This document shows, piece by piece, positions 31,777 to 39,113 of a DNA stretch of 46,177 nucleotides. How positions within the stretch are numbered: position 1 is the stretch's first letter; the number at the start of each line of letters is the position of its first letter. The notes below the pieces were generated by a model. That model saw only the letters and a list, made by a program, of their open reading frames with translations. It made no database searches and had not been told where the DNA came from. Origin of the DNA: JALZEG01 sp036258555 (GTDB taxonomy: Bacteria > Actinomycetota > CADDZG01 > WHSQ01); contig DATADL010000262.1 in NCBI GenBank assembly GCA_036258555.1, positions 1 through 46,177 of the forward strand, written 5' to 3'. Made by a program: the position numbers and the translations under genes.

Positions 31777-32610
31777 GTGGCCCCCACCGCCGCCGACCTC
31801 ACGCTGCTCGGCGTCGGGTTCCGGATAGTCGTCGACGACGAGCGCGTCGCGGAGCTCGTCCGGCTCCTGTGGGAGCCGTTCGCCGGCACGGGTGAGGGCG
31901 AGCCGGTGACGGTCGACATCCGGAGGGACGGGGCCGGTTGGCGGATCGCGAGCCCGCCGGATCCGCCGTCGCGCGCGGACGACCCGTGGATCCTCTGCGT
32001 CGTCCTGCGCAACCTGCTCGCCGGCAGGGCGATCGCCGCGCGCCCCGACCTCGTCCCCCTCCATTCGTCGGTCGTCGAGAGGGACGGCTTCTACCTCGTC
32101 CTCGCCGGACCGTCCCGCGCCGGCAAGTCGACTCTCGCCGTCGAGCTCCTGTTGCGCGGGTGGCGTCTCGTGAGCGACGACCTCGCCCCGATCGCTCCCA
32201 CCGACGCGACCGCGACCAGGTTCTTGAAGCCCGTCCAGGTGCGCGACCCCGACCAGTGGAGGCGCGTCGGGGGGTGGGAGGTCCCGGCGTGGCTGCCGCC
32301 GCCGGCCGTCACCGCGCTGATACCGCCGGCGGCCTTCCGGCAGGCGCCCGCCCGCCCCTACCGGCCGGACGCGGTCGTGTTCACCCGCTGGGACCCCGGG
32401 GCCGAGGCCACGATGGAGCCGGTGACGCCCGCCCGGGCGGCCGCCCTGTGCGTCACGAACGTCCAGGGCGGCCGCGACGCGTCCGGCGACCTGCCCGTCC
32501 TGGCCAAGCTGTGCGCCGGCGCCCGGACCGCCCGGATGGTCTACCCGTCGACCCCCGAGGCTTTCGCGCTCTTTGGAAGTTTCTTGCACGACTCGCCGCC
32601 CATGGAATAA
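31777..32610 (+). CDS. HPr kinase-like P-loop protein (HprK-related)
   Basis: The product has 277 residues. Residue 96 starts LHSSVV, then a P-loop GPSRAGKST (111-119) and LVSDDLAPI (131-139) follow in the arrangement of HprK C-terminal kinase domains, where the P-loop and the following Asp pair bind ATP. The N-terminal 90 residues are unlike HprK of Firmicutes. HprK-related kinases with a PqqD-like protein form a known but poorly understood cassette ('HPr-rel-A' type); a homologue also phosphorylates some lasso peptides. The protein substrate here is unknown. There is no HPr gene nearby. Confidence 0.8.
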   Translation: MAPTAADLTLLGVGFRIVVDDERVAELVRLLWEPFAGTGEGEPVTVDIRRDGAGWRIASPPDPPSRADDPWILCVVLRNLLAGRAIAARPDLVPLHSSVVERDGFYLVLAGPSRAGKSTLAVELLLRGWRLVSDDLAPIAPTDATATRFLKPVQVRDPDQWRRVGGWEVPAWLPPPAVTALIPPAAFRQAPARPYRPDAVVFTRWDPGAEATMEPVTPARAAALCVTNVQGGRDASGDLPVLAKLCAGARTARMVYPSTPEAFALFGSFLHDSPPME

Positions 32611-32613
32611 TCT
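32584..32613 (+). promoter_or_regulatory. Promoter of the small Tat-exported peptide gene
   Basis: TTGCAC (32584-32589) and TAATCT (32608-32613) are 18 bases apart; the overlapping ATAATC would be 17. The promoter lies inside the end of the HprK-like gene and would give the peptide gene its own transcript in addition to operon read-through. Confidence 0.5.
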
Positions 32614-32649
32614 CCCTAGACAGGTTCGTCAGGTGACCGGAGGGTGGGC

Positions 32650-32913
32650 GTGGAAGCAGATCAGAAGGCGACGCGGGAAGGCCTCGAGCGCAGGACGTTC
32701 CTGAAGCACGCGGCGACGGCGGCGTGGGCCAGCCCGATCATCCTGACGATGATGTCGCGCACCGCGCACGCCCAGCAGCAGTGCGGCACGACCACGAACG
32801 GGGTCACGTGCACCACCACCACTCCGTGCGGGACGACGCCGCCGATGGTGTGCGCCCCCGACCCGTCGAACGGTCCCGGTGACCCAGGACCGTGCATCTG
32901 TGTCCCGTCGTAA
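32650..32913 (+). CDS. Small Tat-exported Cys/Thr-rich peptide
   Basis: The product has 87 residues from the GTG at 32650, six bases after GGAGGG (a GTG at 32644 is too close). ERRTFLK is a twin-arginine motif, followed by a hydrophobic stretch and an AHA cleavage site near residue 40. The mature part of about 46 residues is QQQCGTTTNGVTCTTTTPCG with three further Cys (six in all), many Thr and Pro, and no folded-enzyme signature. Tat export indicates folding or modification before transport. It ends the PqqD/HprK-like cluster, has its own promoter and a strong terminator, and is the best candidate substrate of that system. Confidence 0.7.
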   Translation: MEADQKATREGLERRTFLKHAATAAWASPIILTMMSRTAHAQQQCGTTTNGVTCTTTTPCGTTPPMVCAPDPSNGPGDPGPCICVPS

Positions 32914-32932
32914 TCGCAACCAGCTCGACGGC

Positions 32933-32964
32933 AAAGGGCCCTCGAACGAGGGCCCTTTCTCTTT
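32933..32964. terminator. Bidirectional intrinsic terminator
   Basis: AAAGGGCCCTCG (32933-32944) and CGAGGGCCCTTT (32947-32958) form a perfect 12-base stem followed by CTCTTT. The opposite strand is also followed by T-rich sequence, so it can end both the peptide gene and the convergent BY-kinase gene. Confidence 0.85.
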
Positions 32965-32980
32965 GCCGTGATCCTTCCGC

Positions 32981-34621
32981 CTAGCGCGTGCGCGAAGCGC
33001 TCGTCCGCCCGCCGTTCCGCGCTGCGAGCTCGCTCGGGTCCGCCTCGCGGACGGGATCGCCGTAACGCTCCGAGTAGTAGTAGCGGTACTGGTACTGGTA
33101 GCCGCCTGCCTTCGACGGGTTGAAGTTGTTGAGCACGCACCCGATCAGCCGCGCCTGGACCTGGTCCAGCTGCTGGCGCGCGTGGTCGACCGCGCTGCGG
33201 CCGGTCTTCTGCGCGTCGGCGATGTAGACGACCCCGTCGGCCAGCGGCGCGAGGACGATCGCGTCGGCGAGCGCGAGGACGGGCGGACCGTCGATCAGCA
33301 CGAAGTCCGCCGAGCGCGCGAGCTGCTGGAGGATGATCCGCATCGCCTCCGACCCGAGCAGCTCCGCGGGGTCGTGCGGGACGGGCCCGCTCGCGACCAA
33401 CCGGAGGTTGTCGATCCCGGGTGCCCTGATCGCCGCCGCGAGCTCGATGTCGCCCTGCAGGAGGTTTGTCAACCCCGGCTCCTTCGACACGCCGAAGAAC
33501 GTCGAGAGCCGCGGCCTCCGCAGGTCGGCCGACACGAGGATCACGCGCTTGTTCGCCTGCGCGAGCGCGACGCCGAGGTTAGCGGTCGTCGCCGTCTTGC
33601 CCTCGCCCGCCTCCGCGCTCGTGACGAGGATCGTCCGCGCCTCGTGCCGCGCGGCGGCGAACAGTAGCCCGGTTCGCAGAGTGCGATACGCCTCCGACGC
33701 GGCCGACCGCGGATCGGTGAGCGTGACGAGGACGGCGTCCTTCTGGCGTCGCCACGTCGGTATCTGCGGGACCACGGCAAGCACCGGCGCGCCGATCCGC
33801 GATTCGAGGTCGGGACGCCCGCGGAGACGGTCGTCGAGACGCTCGCGCAGGAAGACGGCGGCGATCCCCGCCGCGAGACCGGCCAGCAGCCCCAGGACGC
33901 CGTTCTTGAGGTGGTTCGGCGACGACGGCGCGGACGGGACCTCCGCCGGCTCGACGACCTGGCCGACGCGGAGGCGCTCCGGCGGCGTCAGCTCGGTGAG
34001 CTGCTGCTGGAGGATGGCGATCTGTCCGATGACGGAGCTGGCGCGGGTCTGGAGCGTCGTGGCGCGCGGCGTCCCCTCGGCGTCCGCGGCCTTCGCCTCG
34101 AGCCTCGCCAGCTGCTCGTTGAGCTCGTCGATCTGCCGGCGGATCGCCTCGGACGACGCGAGCAGGTCGTTCACGAGCTCGTCGCGCCGGAACTCGAGGT
34201 AGGCCTCGGCGTAGGTCTGCGCCATCAACTGCGCCTGGACGGGCTCGGGGTGGCTGAACCTGATGTCGAGGATCTCGGTCTCGACCGCGACGCTGACCGA
34301 CAACGTCCCCTGCCCGTCGTCCCGCTCGCCCGAGTCCTCGAGCTTGTCGTCGACGAGGTCGGCGACGGCTTGCGACGCCAGCAGCTCGCGCTCGGTCTCG
34401 AGGTTCGGCAGCGGCGCGATCGGGCTGCCGGGCAGCGGAACGCCCTTCACGAGCACCTTCGCGTGCGCCTCGTAGATCGGAGTCTGACGGTAGGAGAAGA
34501 AGAGCGCGCCGCCGACGAAGAGCGCCGTGATCGCGAGGATCATCCACTTGCGAAGCCGCAGGAGCCCGAGGTATTCGCGCAGGTCGAGGGGAGTCGGTTC
34601 GATCGCGTTGTCCGTCTGCAT
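32981..34621 (-). CDS. Polysaccharide co-polymerase with BY-type tyrosine kinase domain (Wzc/CpsCD-like)
   Basis: The product has 546 residues. A Wzz domain covers 10-260, with membrane segments at 26-43 and 240-258, and a coiled coil (157-182) lies between them. The BY-kinase domain has Walker A SAEAGEGKTATTA (about 335-347), Walker A' VILVSADLRRP and Walker B FVLIDGPP (440-447). Seven Tyr residues lie in the C-terminal tail (508-520, YQYQYRYYYSERY), the usual autophosphorylation cluster. The protein controls polymer length and export; the LMW phosphatase at 27659 would be the opposing enzyme. Confidence 0.93.
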   Translation of the reverse strand: MQTDNAIEPTPLDLREYLGLLRLRKWMILAITALFVGGALFFSYRQTPIYEAHAKVLVKGVPLPGSPIAPLPNLETERELLASQAVADLVDDKLEDSGERDDGQGTLSVSVAVETEILDIRFSHPEPVQAQLMAQTYAEAYLEFRRDELVNDLLASSEAIRRQIDELNEQLARLEAKAADAEGTPRATTLQTRASSVIGQIAILQQQLTELTPPERLRVGQVVEPAEVPSAPSSPNHLKNGVLGLLAGLAAGIAAVFLRERLDDRLRGRPDLESRIGAPVLAVVPQIPTWRRQKDAVLVTLTDPRSAASEAYRTLRTGLLFAAARHEARTILVTSAEAGEGKTATTANLGVALAQANKRVILVSADLRRPRLSTFFGVSKEPGLTNLLQGDIELAAAIRAPGIDNLRLVASGPVPHDPAELLGSEAMRIILQQLARSADFVLIDGPPVLALADAIVLAPLADGVVYIADAQKTGRSAVDHARQQLDQVQARLIGCVLNNFNPSKAGGYQYQYRYYYSERYGDPVREADPSELAARNGGRTSASRTR

Positions 34622-34683
34622 CCCTGCTTCCTGGTCGTCCTTCGCTCGGCCCCGCTCCGGCGTGCGCCGCCCGGCTACCCGCT

Positions 34684-34716
34684 AGAGAAAGGCTCCCGCC
34701 TGTTCAGGCGGGAGCC
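34684..34716 (-). terminator. Intrinsic terminator after the second small secreted peptide gene
   Basis: On the reverse strand GGCTCCCGCCTG and CAGGCGGGAGCC (34691-34716) form a perfect 12-base stem followed by TTTCTCT. It separates the small peptide gene from the BY-kinase gene. Confidence 0.85.
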
Positions 34717-34742
34717 TCGTCGCTACCTGGTCGAAGCGGTCG

Positions 34743-34979
34743 TCAGGGGTTGTGGTTCTGGCACTTCTGCTCCGGCTGCTTGCCGTACTGGTGCTGCTTG
34801 GTGCACCCCGGAGGCGCCGGGTGGCCGCTCTTGTGCGTCTGGAGCTCGAAGCCGCCGAGGATCGAAGGCTTCGCGTCCGTCCCGCCATCCCCTGCGTAGC
34901 CCCCTACGAGTCCGAGGACGGCCACGGCGACGGCTGTAGCGGCGATCCGAACCTTGAGGCTCCTTCTCACGAGTTCCAC
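34743..34979 (-). CDS. Second small exported peptide
   Basis: The product has 78 residues from the GTG at 34979, six bases after GGGAGA; a GTG at 34970 is an alternative. A signal or anchor sequence covers about 8-30. The remaining 48 residues contain two Cys, several His/Gln/Lys (THKSGHPAPPGCTKQHQYGK) and end CQNHNP. It is unrelated to the Tat peptide at 32650. The gene lies head-to-head with the nucleotidyltransferase gene and has its own terminator. Function unknown; a second candidate substrate of the cassette. Confidence 0.65.
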   Translation of the reverse strand: MELVRRSLKVRIAATAVAVAVLGLVGGYAGDGGTDAKPSILGGFELQTHKSGHPAPPGCTKQHQYGKQPEQKCQNHNP

Positions 34980-35014
34980 CGACGGTCTCCCTCTCCCAGC
35001 CGTTTGGGGCACTT

Positions 35015-35037
35015 ACGAAGGAAAACTTTACCTTCGT
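35015..35037. promoter_or_regulatory. Inverted repeat between divergent genes (operator candidate)
   Basis: ACGAAGG (35015-35021) and CCTTCGT (35031-35037) flank an AT-rich centre AAAACTTTA in a region much richer in A/T than its surroundings. TAAAGT on the reverse strand inside it is a -10 candidate for the small peptide gene. TACACT at 35059-35064 is a -10 candidate for the plus-strand gene. The repeat could be an operator or a transcript hairpin. Confidence 0.5.
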
Positions 35038-35121
35038 TTCCCCCTGTATGTCGAGCCGTACACTGGGCGCCCCCGCAAATTCTTCGCGCTTTTCCCGGGT
35101 TTTCGAGGTGGGGGGACCCCT

Positions 35122-36105
35122 TTGTCAGATTTTTCCGCACGATCCGGCCCGGGCGGGGGACCTCCGCCCCGCCTCCTGGTCGCGGGGAGCCAGCTGCGCG
35201 TCGACGTCGTGACGGCGGAGGTCGTCGACGCGCTGCGGGCGGCCGGCGTCGAGCCGGTCCTGCTCAAGGGTCCGACGATCGCACGCTGGCTCTACGACGA
35301 GCCTGCCGAACGGCCCTACGCGGACACCGACCTCCTCGTCCCGCCCGGCGCGGCCGGCCGGGTCGGCGACGTCCTGGGGTCCATGGGGTTCCGGCCCTTC
35401 TCGAGGCCGGTGGGCTCCCGCGGCCCGGCGGCGGCGACGGCCTGGCTCCGCGACGACCGGACCTCGGTCGACGTCCACGTCACGCTCATCGGTGCGAACG
35501 TGCCGCCGGAGCGCGTGTGGGAGGTGCTGTCGGCGGAAACCGAGCCGTGGTCCGTCGCAAGGACGACGGTCGCCGCGCTGCGGCCGCCGGCGCGCGCACT
35601 GCACGTCGTCCTCCACAGCGCCCAGCACGGCCGCGACTGGGACGGTCCGCGCAGAGACGTCGAACAGGCCGTCGCGCGCCTTCCCCGCCCGGTGTGGGTC
35701 GAGGCGGCGCGCGTCGCGCGCGATCTCGACGCGACACCGGCGTTGGCCGCGGGGTTGCTGATCGCCCCCGGGGGGGCCGAGCTCGTCTCCGCGCTGGGCC
35801 TGCCGCCGCCGGACCGCGCCGACGTGCTGCTGCGCGCGGGCAACGCCCCTCCGCTCGCCGTCGGCATCGACTGGCTCACACGCAGCGAGGGGGCCGGGCG
35901 CAGGGCCGCGTACGTCGCGCGCAGGGTCTTCCCGACGCCGTCCGAGATGCGGCGGTGGACTCCGCTCGCCCGGCGAGGCCCGGTCGGACTCGCTCTCGCT
36001 TACGTGTTGCGGCCTTTCTGGCTCGTCGCGAAGCTGCCGGCCGCGCTCCGGGCGCTGCGTGACGCTCGCGTTCGGGCCGCGGGGTCGCGCGAGAGAGAGC
36101 GCTAG
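35122..36105 (+). CDS. NTP_transf_5-type nucleotidyltransferase family protein
   Basis: The product has 327 residues from the TTG at 35122, which follows GAGGTGGGGGGA; no better start exists. The signature LLKGPTIARWLYDEP...RPYADTDLLV (about 48-75) is that of uncharacterised nucleotidyltransferases, with DTD as the metal-binding pair. Residues 120-215 are helical, and the C-terminal third is basic with a membrane-like segment near 285-310. Such proteins often occur with PqqD-like and HprK-related proteins, so it may belong to the cassette at 30754-32913. The stop overlaps the convergent DUF4012 gene in CTAG. Confidence 0.78.
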   Translation: MSDFSARSGPGGGPPPRLLVAGSQLRVDVVTAEVVDALRAAGVEPVLLKGPTIARWLYDEPAERPYADTDLLVPPGAAGRVGDVLGSMGFRPFSRPVGSRGPAAATAWLRDDRTSVDVHVTLIGANVPPERVWEVLSAETEPWSVARTTVAALRPPARALHVVLHSAQHGRDWDGPRRDVEQAVARLPRPVWVEAARVARDLDATPALAAGLLIAPGGAELVSALGLPPPDRADVLLRAGNAPPLAVGIDWLTRSEGAGRRAAYVARRVFPTPSEMRRWTPLARRGPVGLALAYVLRPFWLVAKLPAALRALRDARVRAAGSRERER

Positions 36106-38045
36106 TCCTCCGGGACGAACGTGAGGTCCAGCTCGACGTCCGTCTCGAGCGTCCCGCGCGTCTCGAACAGCGGGACGGGGGCCGCGTCGTCCTCGACGAC
36201 CTCGTAGCCGAGCGGCGGAACGAGCGTGAACGAGTAGCGGTCCGGGAACGCGGTCGTCTGCGGCACGAACGTGAAGTCGAACGTGCCTCCGTCGGAGCCC
36301 AGGTCGACGAGGTGCCTCGAGGAGTACACGACCTCGATCGTCGTCGTCTCGCCCGGCGGGATCGTGAGCAGCCGCCACACGACGGGATGCCCCGCCTCGA
36401 AGTCCCTCGGCGCGAGCTTGGACCGGCCGTTGAAGCGGTAGTCCTCGTAGTGCGCGCGCTGCGGCAGCAGGATGTCGAGGAACATCCGGTTCATGCCTGC
36501 GGTGTCGTTCCTCAGGTTCTCGGGGTCGCCGCCGATGTTCGGTCCCAGCAGGAGCGAAGGCGGACCGTCCGGCGCCGTGTTGCGCAGCGTGACCTTCGTG
36601 GTGACGAGGGCCTCTCCGTCCTGGGCGACGCGCACCTCGGTGTCGATCGTGCGCCGGAGGAAGTAGTCGACCTTGCTCGGCACCGCGTTGTTGTTGAAGA
36701 CCAGCTGGATGTTCGGCCCGAGACCTTCGTAGCCGCCGTCCGCCCGGAGCTCCTCGAGCGCCCGCTGGTCGCCGCCGTCGCGGCTGTAGACCTTCAGGTG
36801 CTTCGTGCGAACGGCCTCTGCCACCGCGCGTACGAGGGCCGGCTCGTCGACGGCCGGGCCGTTCAGCTTGTTCCAGAAGTCCTCGATGAGGTCGCCGAGG
36901 AACCGTTCCTGTGCGGACTCGTTGCGGCCGAACGCGAGGTAGGAGTCGTGCAGGATCACCCGCGCGGCGTTGTCGGGCCCGATCGGCGCGTCGATCCCCC
37001 TGCCGCGCAACGGCCCCGTCGCCTTCGTCAGCTCCGCGAGCGCGATCGGGTCCATCGCCATGACGCCGTCGAGGCGGTCGCCGATCACGCGCTCGTACAT
37101 GCGCAACCAGACCTCCGCCGCGACGGGGAAGTTCGGCGTCGCGTTCGCCTGCTGGAACTGCCTCAGTCCGTACGCGGTCGCGTAGCGCTTCGCGAACCAC
37201 GGGACCGGCGGCTCGACGGATCCGAACGGATACGCGGTGAGGCGCACGACGGGGGAGACCGTCGTGAGCTCGACGCGGCCGTCCGACGTCTCGAGGATCC
37301 CGTAGAAGCCCATGACGCCGCCGGACCCGCGCGCCTCCGAGGGGGTCAGGAACGCGAGCAGGTACGTCCGCGTCGCGTCCCGGCCGAGGAGCCCCGGGAG
37401 CGCGCGCAGCAGCGTGGTCGCGCGGTCCGCAGTGGCGAAGGCGGCCTCGACCCGGTCGCGCGCTACGCCGAGCGCGTCCGTCACGGGAGCCAGCGCCGGG
37501 TCGGGGGCGCCGGCGAGCAGCCGCGTGGCGCGGGCGAGGAGGTCGCGCGCCTCGGTCACCGCCGGAAGGGCGCTCGAGAGCGCGTCGAGCCGGACCTGCC
37601 CGTCGCGGTAGACCGCCGCGGCGACGTCGCCCTTGAGCGCGCCCGCGTCCCTGGCCGCGTCGATCGCGTTCAGCCCCGCTTCCGCAGAGAGCTCGGCGAC
37701 GTCCGCGAGGATCTCGACGGCGCCGGCGTCGTCCCGGGCCCCCGGGACTCGCTGAGCGATCTCGAAGCTCGGACGGTCGGTGAGCCCGGCCGCGTGCCCG
37801 GCCGCGAGCAGGGCGTCGGTCAGCTCCTTCTCGGCGTCCCGCAGCCTCGCGTCGCCCAGACCGTCGTCGGCGGCGGTAAGACGGTCGGCGGCTTCCTGCA
37901 GGTTCGACTGGAGCGCGAGCACCACGTACACGCCGTCGACGGCGAGGAGCAACAGGACGACGAGGAGGCCGGTGAGCAGGCGGCGTCGAACGCGACGGCT
38001 CCGGGCGCGGGGACCGCCCGCCGCGGGCGCGGGGGCGTCAGCCAC
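36102..38045 (-). CDS. DUF4012 domain-containing membrane protein
   Basis: The product has 647 residues from the GTG at 38045; no strong ribosome-binding site precedes it. The N-terminus is Pro/Ala- and Arg-rich, followed by one membrane segment (about 26-47), and the rest would be outside. The core motif YLLAFLTPSEARGSGGVMGF with GILETSDGRVEL is typical of DUF4012 proteins, which are usually found in polysaccharide clusters of actinobacteria. The C-terminal part (about 430-640) is rich in beta strands. Its function is not known; an envelope or polymer-attachment role is suggested by context. Confidence 0.8.
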   Translation of the reverse strand: MADAPAPAAGGPRARSRRVRRRLLTGLLVVLLLLAVDGVYVVLALQSNLQEAADRLTAADDGLGDARLRDAEKELTDALLAAGHAAGLTDRPSFEIAQRVPGARDDAGAVEILADVAELSAEAGLNAIDAARDAGALKGDVAAAVYRDGQVRLDALSSALPAVTEARDLLARATRLLAGAPDPALAPVTDALGVARDRVEAAFATADRATTLLRALPGLLGRDATRTYLLAFLTPSEARGSGGVMGFYGILETSDGRVELTTVSPVVRLTAYPFGSVEPPVPWFAKRYATAYGLRQFQQANATPNFPVAAEVWLRMYERVIGDRLDGVMAMDPIALAELTKATGPLRGRGIDAPIGPDNAARVILHDSYLAFGRNESAQERFLGDLIEDFWNKLNGPAVDEPALVRAVAEAVRTKHLKVYSRDGGDQRALEELRADGGYEGLGPNIQLVFNNNAVPSKVDYFLRRTIDTEVRVAQDGEALVTTKVTLRNTAPDGPPSLLLGPNIGGDPENLRNDTAGMNRMFLDILLPQRAHYEDYRFNGRSKLAPRDFEAGHPVVWRLLTIPPGETTTIEVVYSSRHLVDLGSDGGTFDFTFVPQTTAFPDRYSFTLVPPLGYEVVEDDAAPVPLFETRGTLETDVELDLTFVPED

Positions 38046-38180
38046 GCGGTTGGTGGAGGGGGGACCGGGCCCCGCCGGAGGTGTCGGTCCCGGATCCGTC
38101 CGGAGCTGTAGGGGCTTGGCCCGCCATGGGCCCGAGGATACACTGGCGCCTCAAAAAAGGCAGATAATGGAAGGAAACAC

Positions 38181-39113
38181 GTGAGGGCGCTGGTCACAGG
38201 AGGGGCGGGGTTCATCGGCTCGTCCATCGCCCGTGCCCTGGTCGGGCGCGGCGACGCGGTGCGGATCCTCGACAACTTCCTGACCGGCTTCAAGGAGAAC
38301 ATCCCCGGCGAGGCCGAGACCGTCGAGGGCGACGTACGCGACCTCGAGGCCGTCCGGGAGGCGTGCGCCGGCGTGGACGTCGTCTTCCACCAGGCCGCGC
38401 TCCGAAGCGTTCCCCAGTCGGTCGACGACCCGCGCGCCACGAACCACACGAACGTCGACGGGACGTTGAACGTCCTGACCGCGGCCGCCGAGGCGGGCGT
38501 CGGCAGGGTGGTCTACGCGTCGAGCTCGAGCGTCTACGGCGACGTCGAGGGGCTGAGCCGCGAGGACATGCCGATCGACCCCCAGTCGCCGTACGCCGTG
38601 AGCAAGCTGACCGGCGAGCTCTACTGCCGCGTGTGGACGAGCACGCAGGACCTGTCCACGGTGTCCCTGCGGTACTTCAACGTGTTCGGCCCCGGTCAGC
38701 ACCCGGAGTCGCAGTACGCGGCGATCTTCCCCGGCCTCATCAGCCGCCTCGTCGCCGGACGGCGTCCCGAGGTCGACTGGGACGGCGAGCAGTCCCGGGA
38801 CTTCGTCTTCATCGACGACGTCGTCCGGGCGAACCTTGCGGCCGCGGCCGCACCGCGGGGCGCGAGCGGGCGTGTCTTCAACATCGGGACCGGAGCGACG
38901 CGGACGGTCAACCAGGTCGTCGAGACGATCTCGCAGGTTCTGGGGACGTCGCTGGAGCCGATCGCGCGCCCGAAGCGCGCCGGAGACGTGCGGACGAGCC
39001 GCGCCGACGTCCGGCGGGCGCGGGAAGAGCTCGGCTGGTCGCCGGAAGCGGAGTGGGACGAGGCCGTCGCGGCGACGGTCCGCTGGTTCGCGCAGGGGTC
39101 CGCCGGGAGCTAA
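38181..39113 (+). CDS. NAD-dependent UDP-N-acetylhexosamine 4-epimerase-like (WbpP-type)
   Basis: The product has 310 residues from the GTG at 38181, five bases after GGAAGGA. The NAD motif GGAGFIGSS (7-15), HQAALRSVPQSVDDP (70-84, a WbpP/Gne signature), ASSSSVYG and the YAVSK pair (Tyr138, Lys142) are intact. It probably makes UDP-GalNAc or UDP-GalNAcA from the gluco form for the repeat unit. It has a sister at 26343-27302 with which it shares much sequence. The stop overlaps the convergent polymerase gene by four bases. Confidence 0.87.
   Translation: MRALVTGGAGFIGSSIARALVGRGDAVRILDNFLTGFKENIPGEAETVEGDVRDLEAVREACAGVDVVFHQAALRSVPQSVDDPRATNHTNVDGTLNVLTAAAEAGVGRVVYASSSSVYGDVEGLSREDMPIDPQSPYAVSKLTGELYCRVWTSTQDLSTVSLRYFNVFGPGQHPESQYAAIFPGLISRLVAGRRPEVDWDGEQSRDFVFIDDVVRANLAAAAAPRGASGRVFNIGTGATRTVNQVVETISQVLGTSLEPIARPKRAGDVRTSRADVRRAREELGWSPEAEWDEAVAATVRWFAQGSAGS

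Noticed and set aside
31777..32610. A classical HPr kinase/phosphorylase regulating a PTS.
   Set aside because: There is no HPr gene here and the N-terminal domain does not match the classical enzyme; PqqD-like context favours a related but different kinase.
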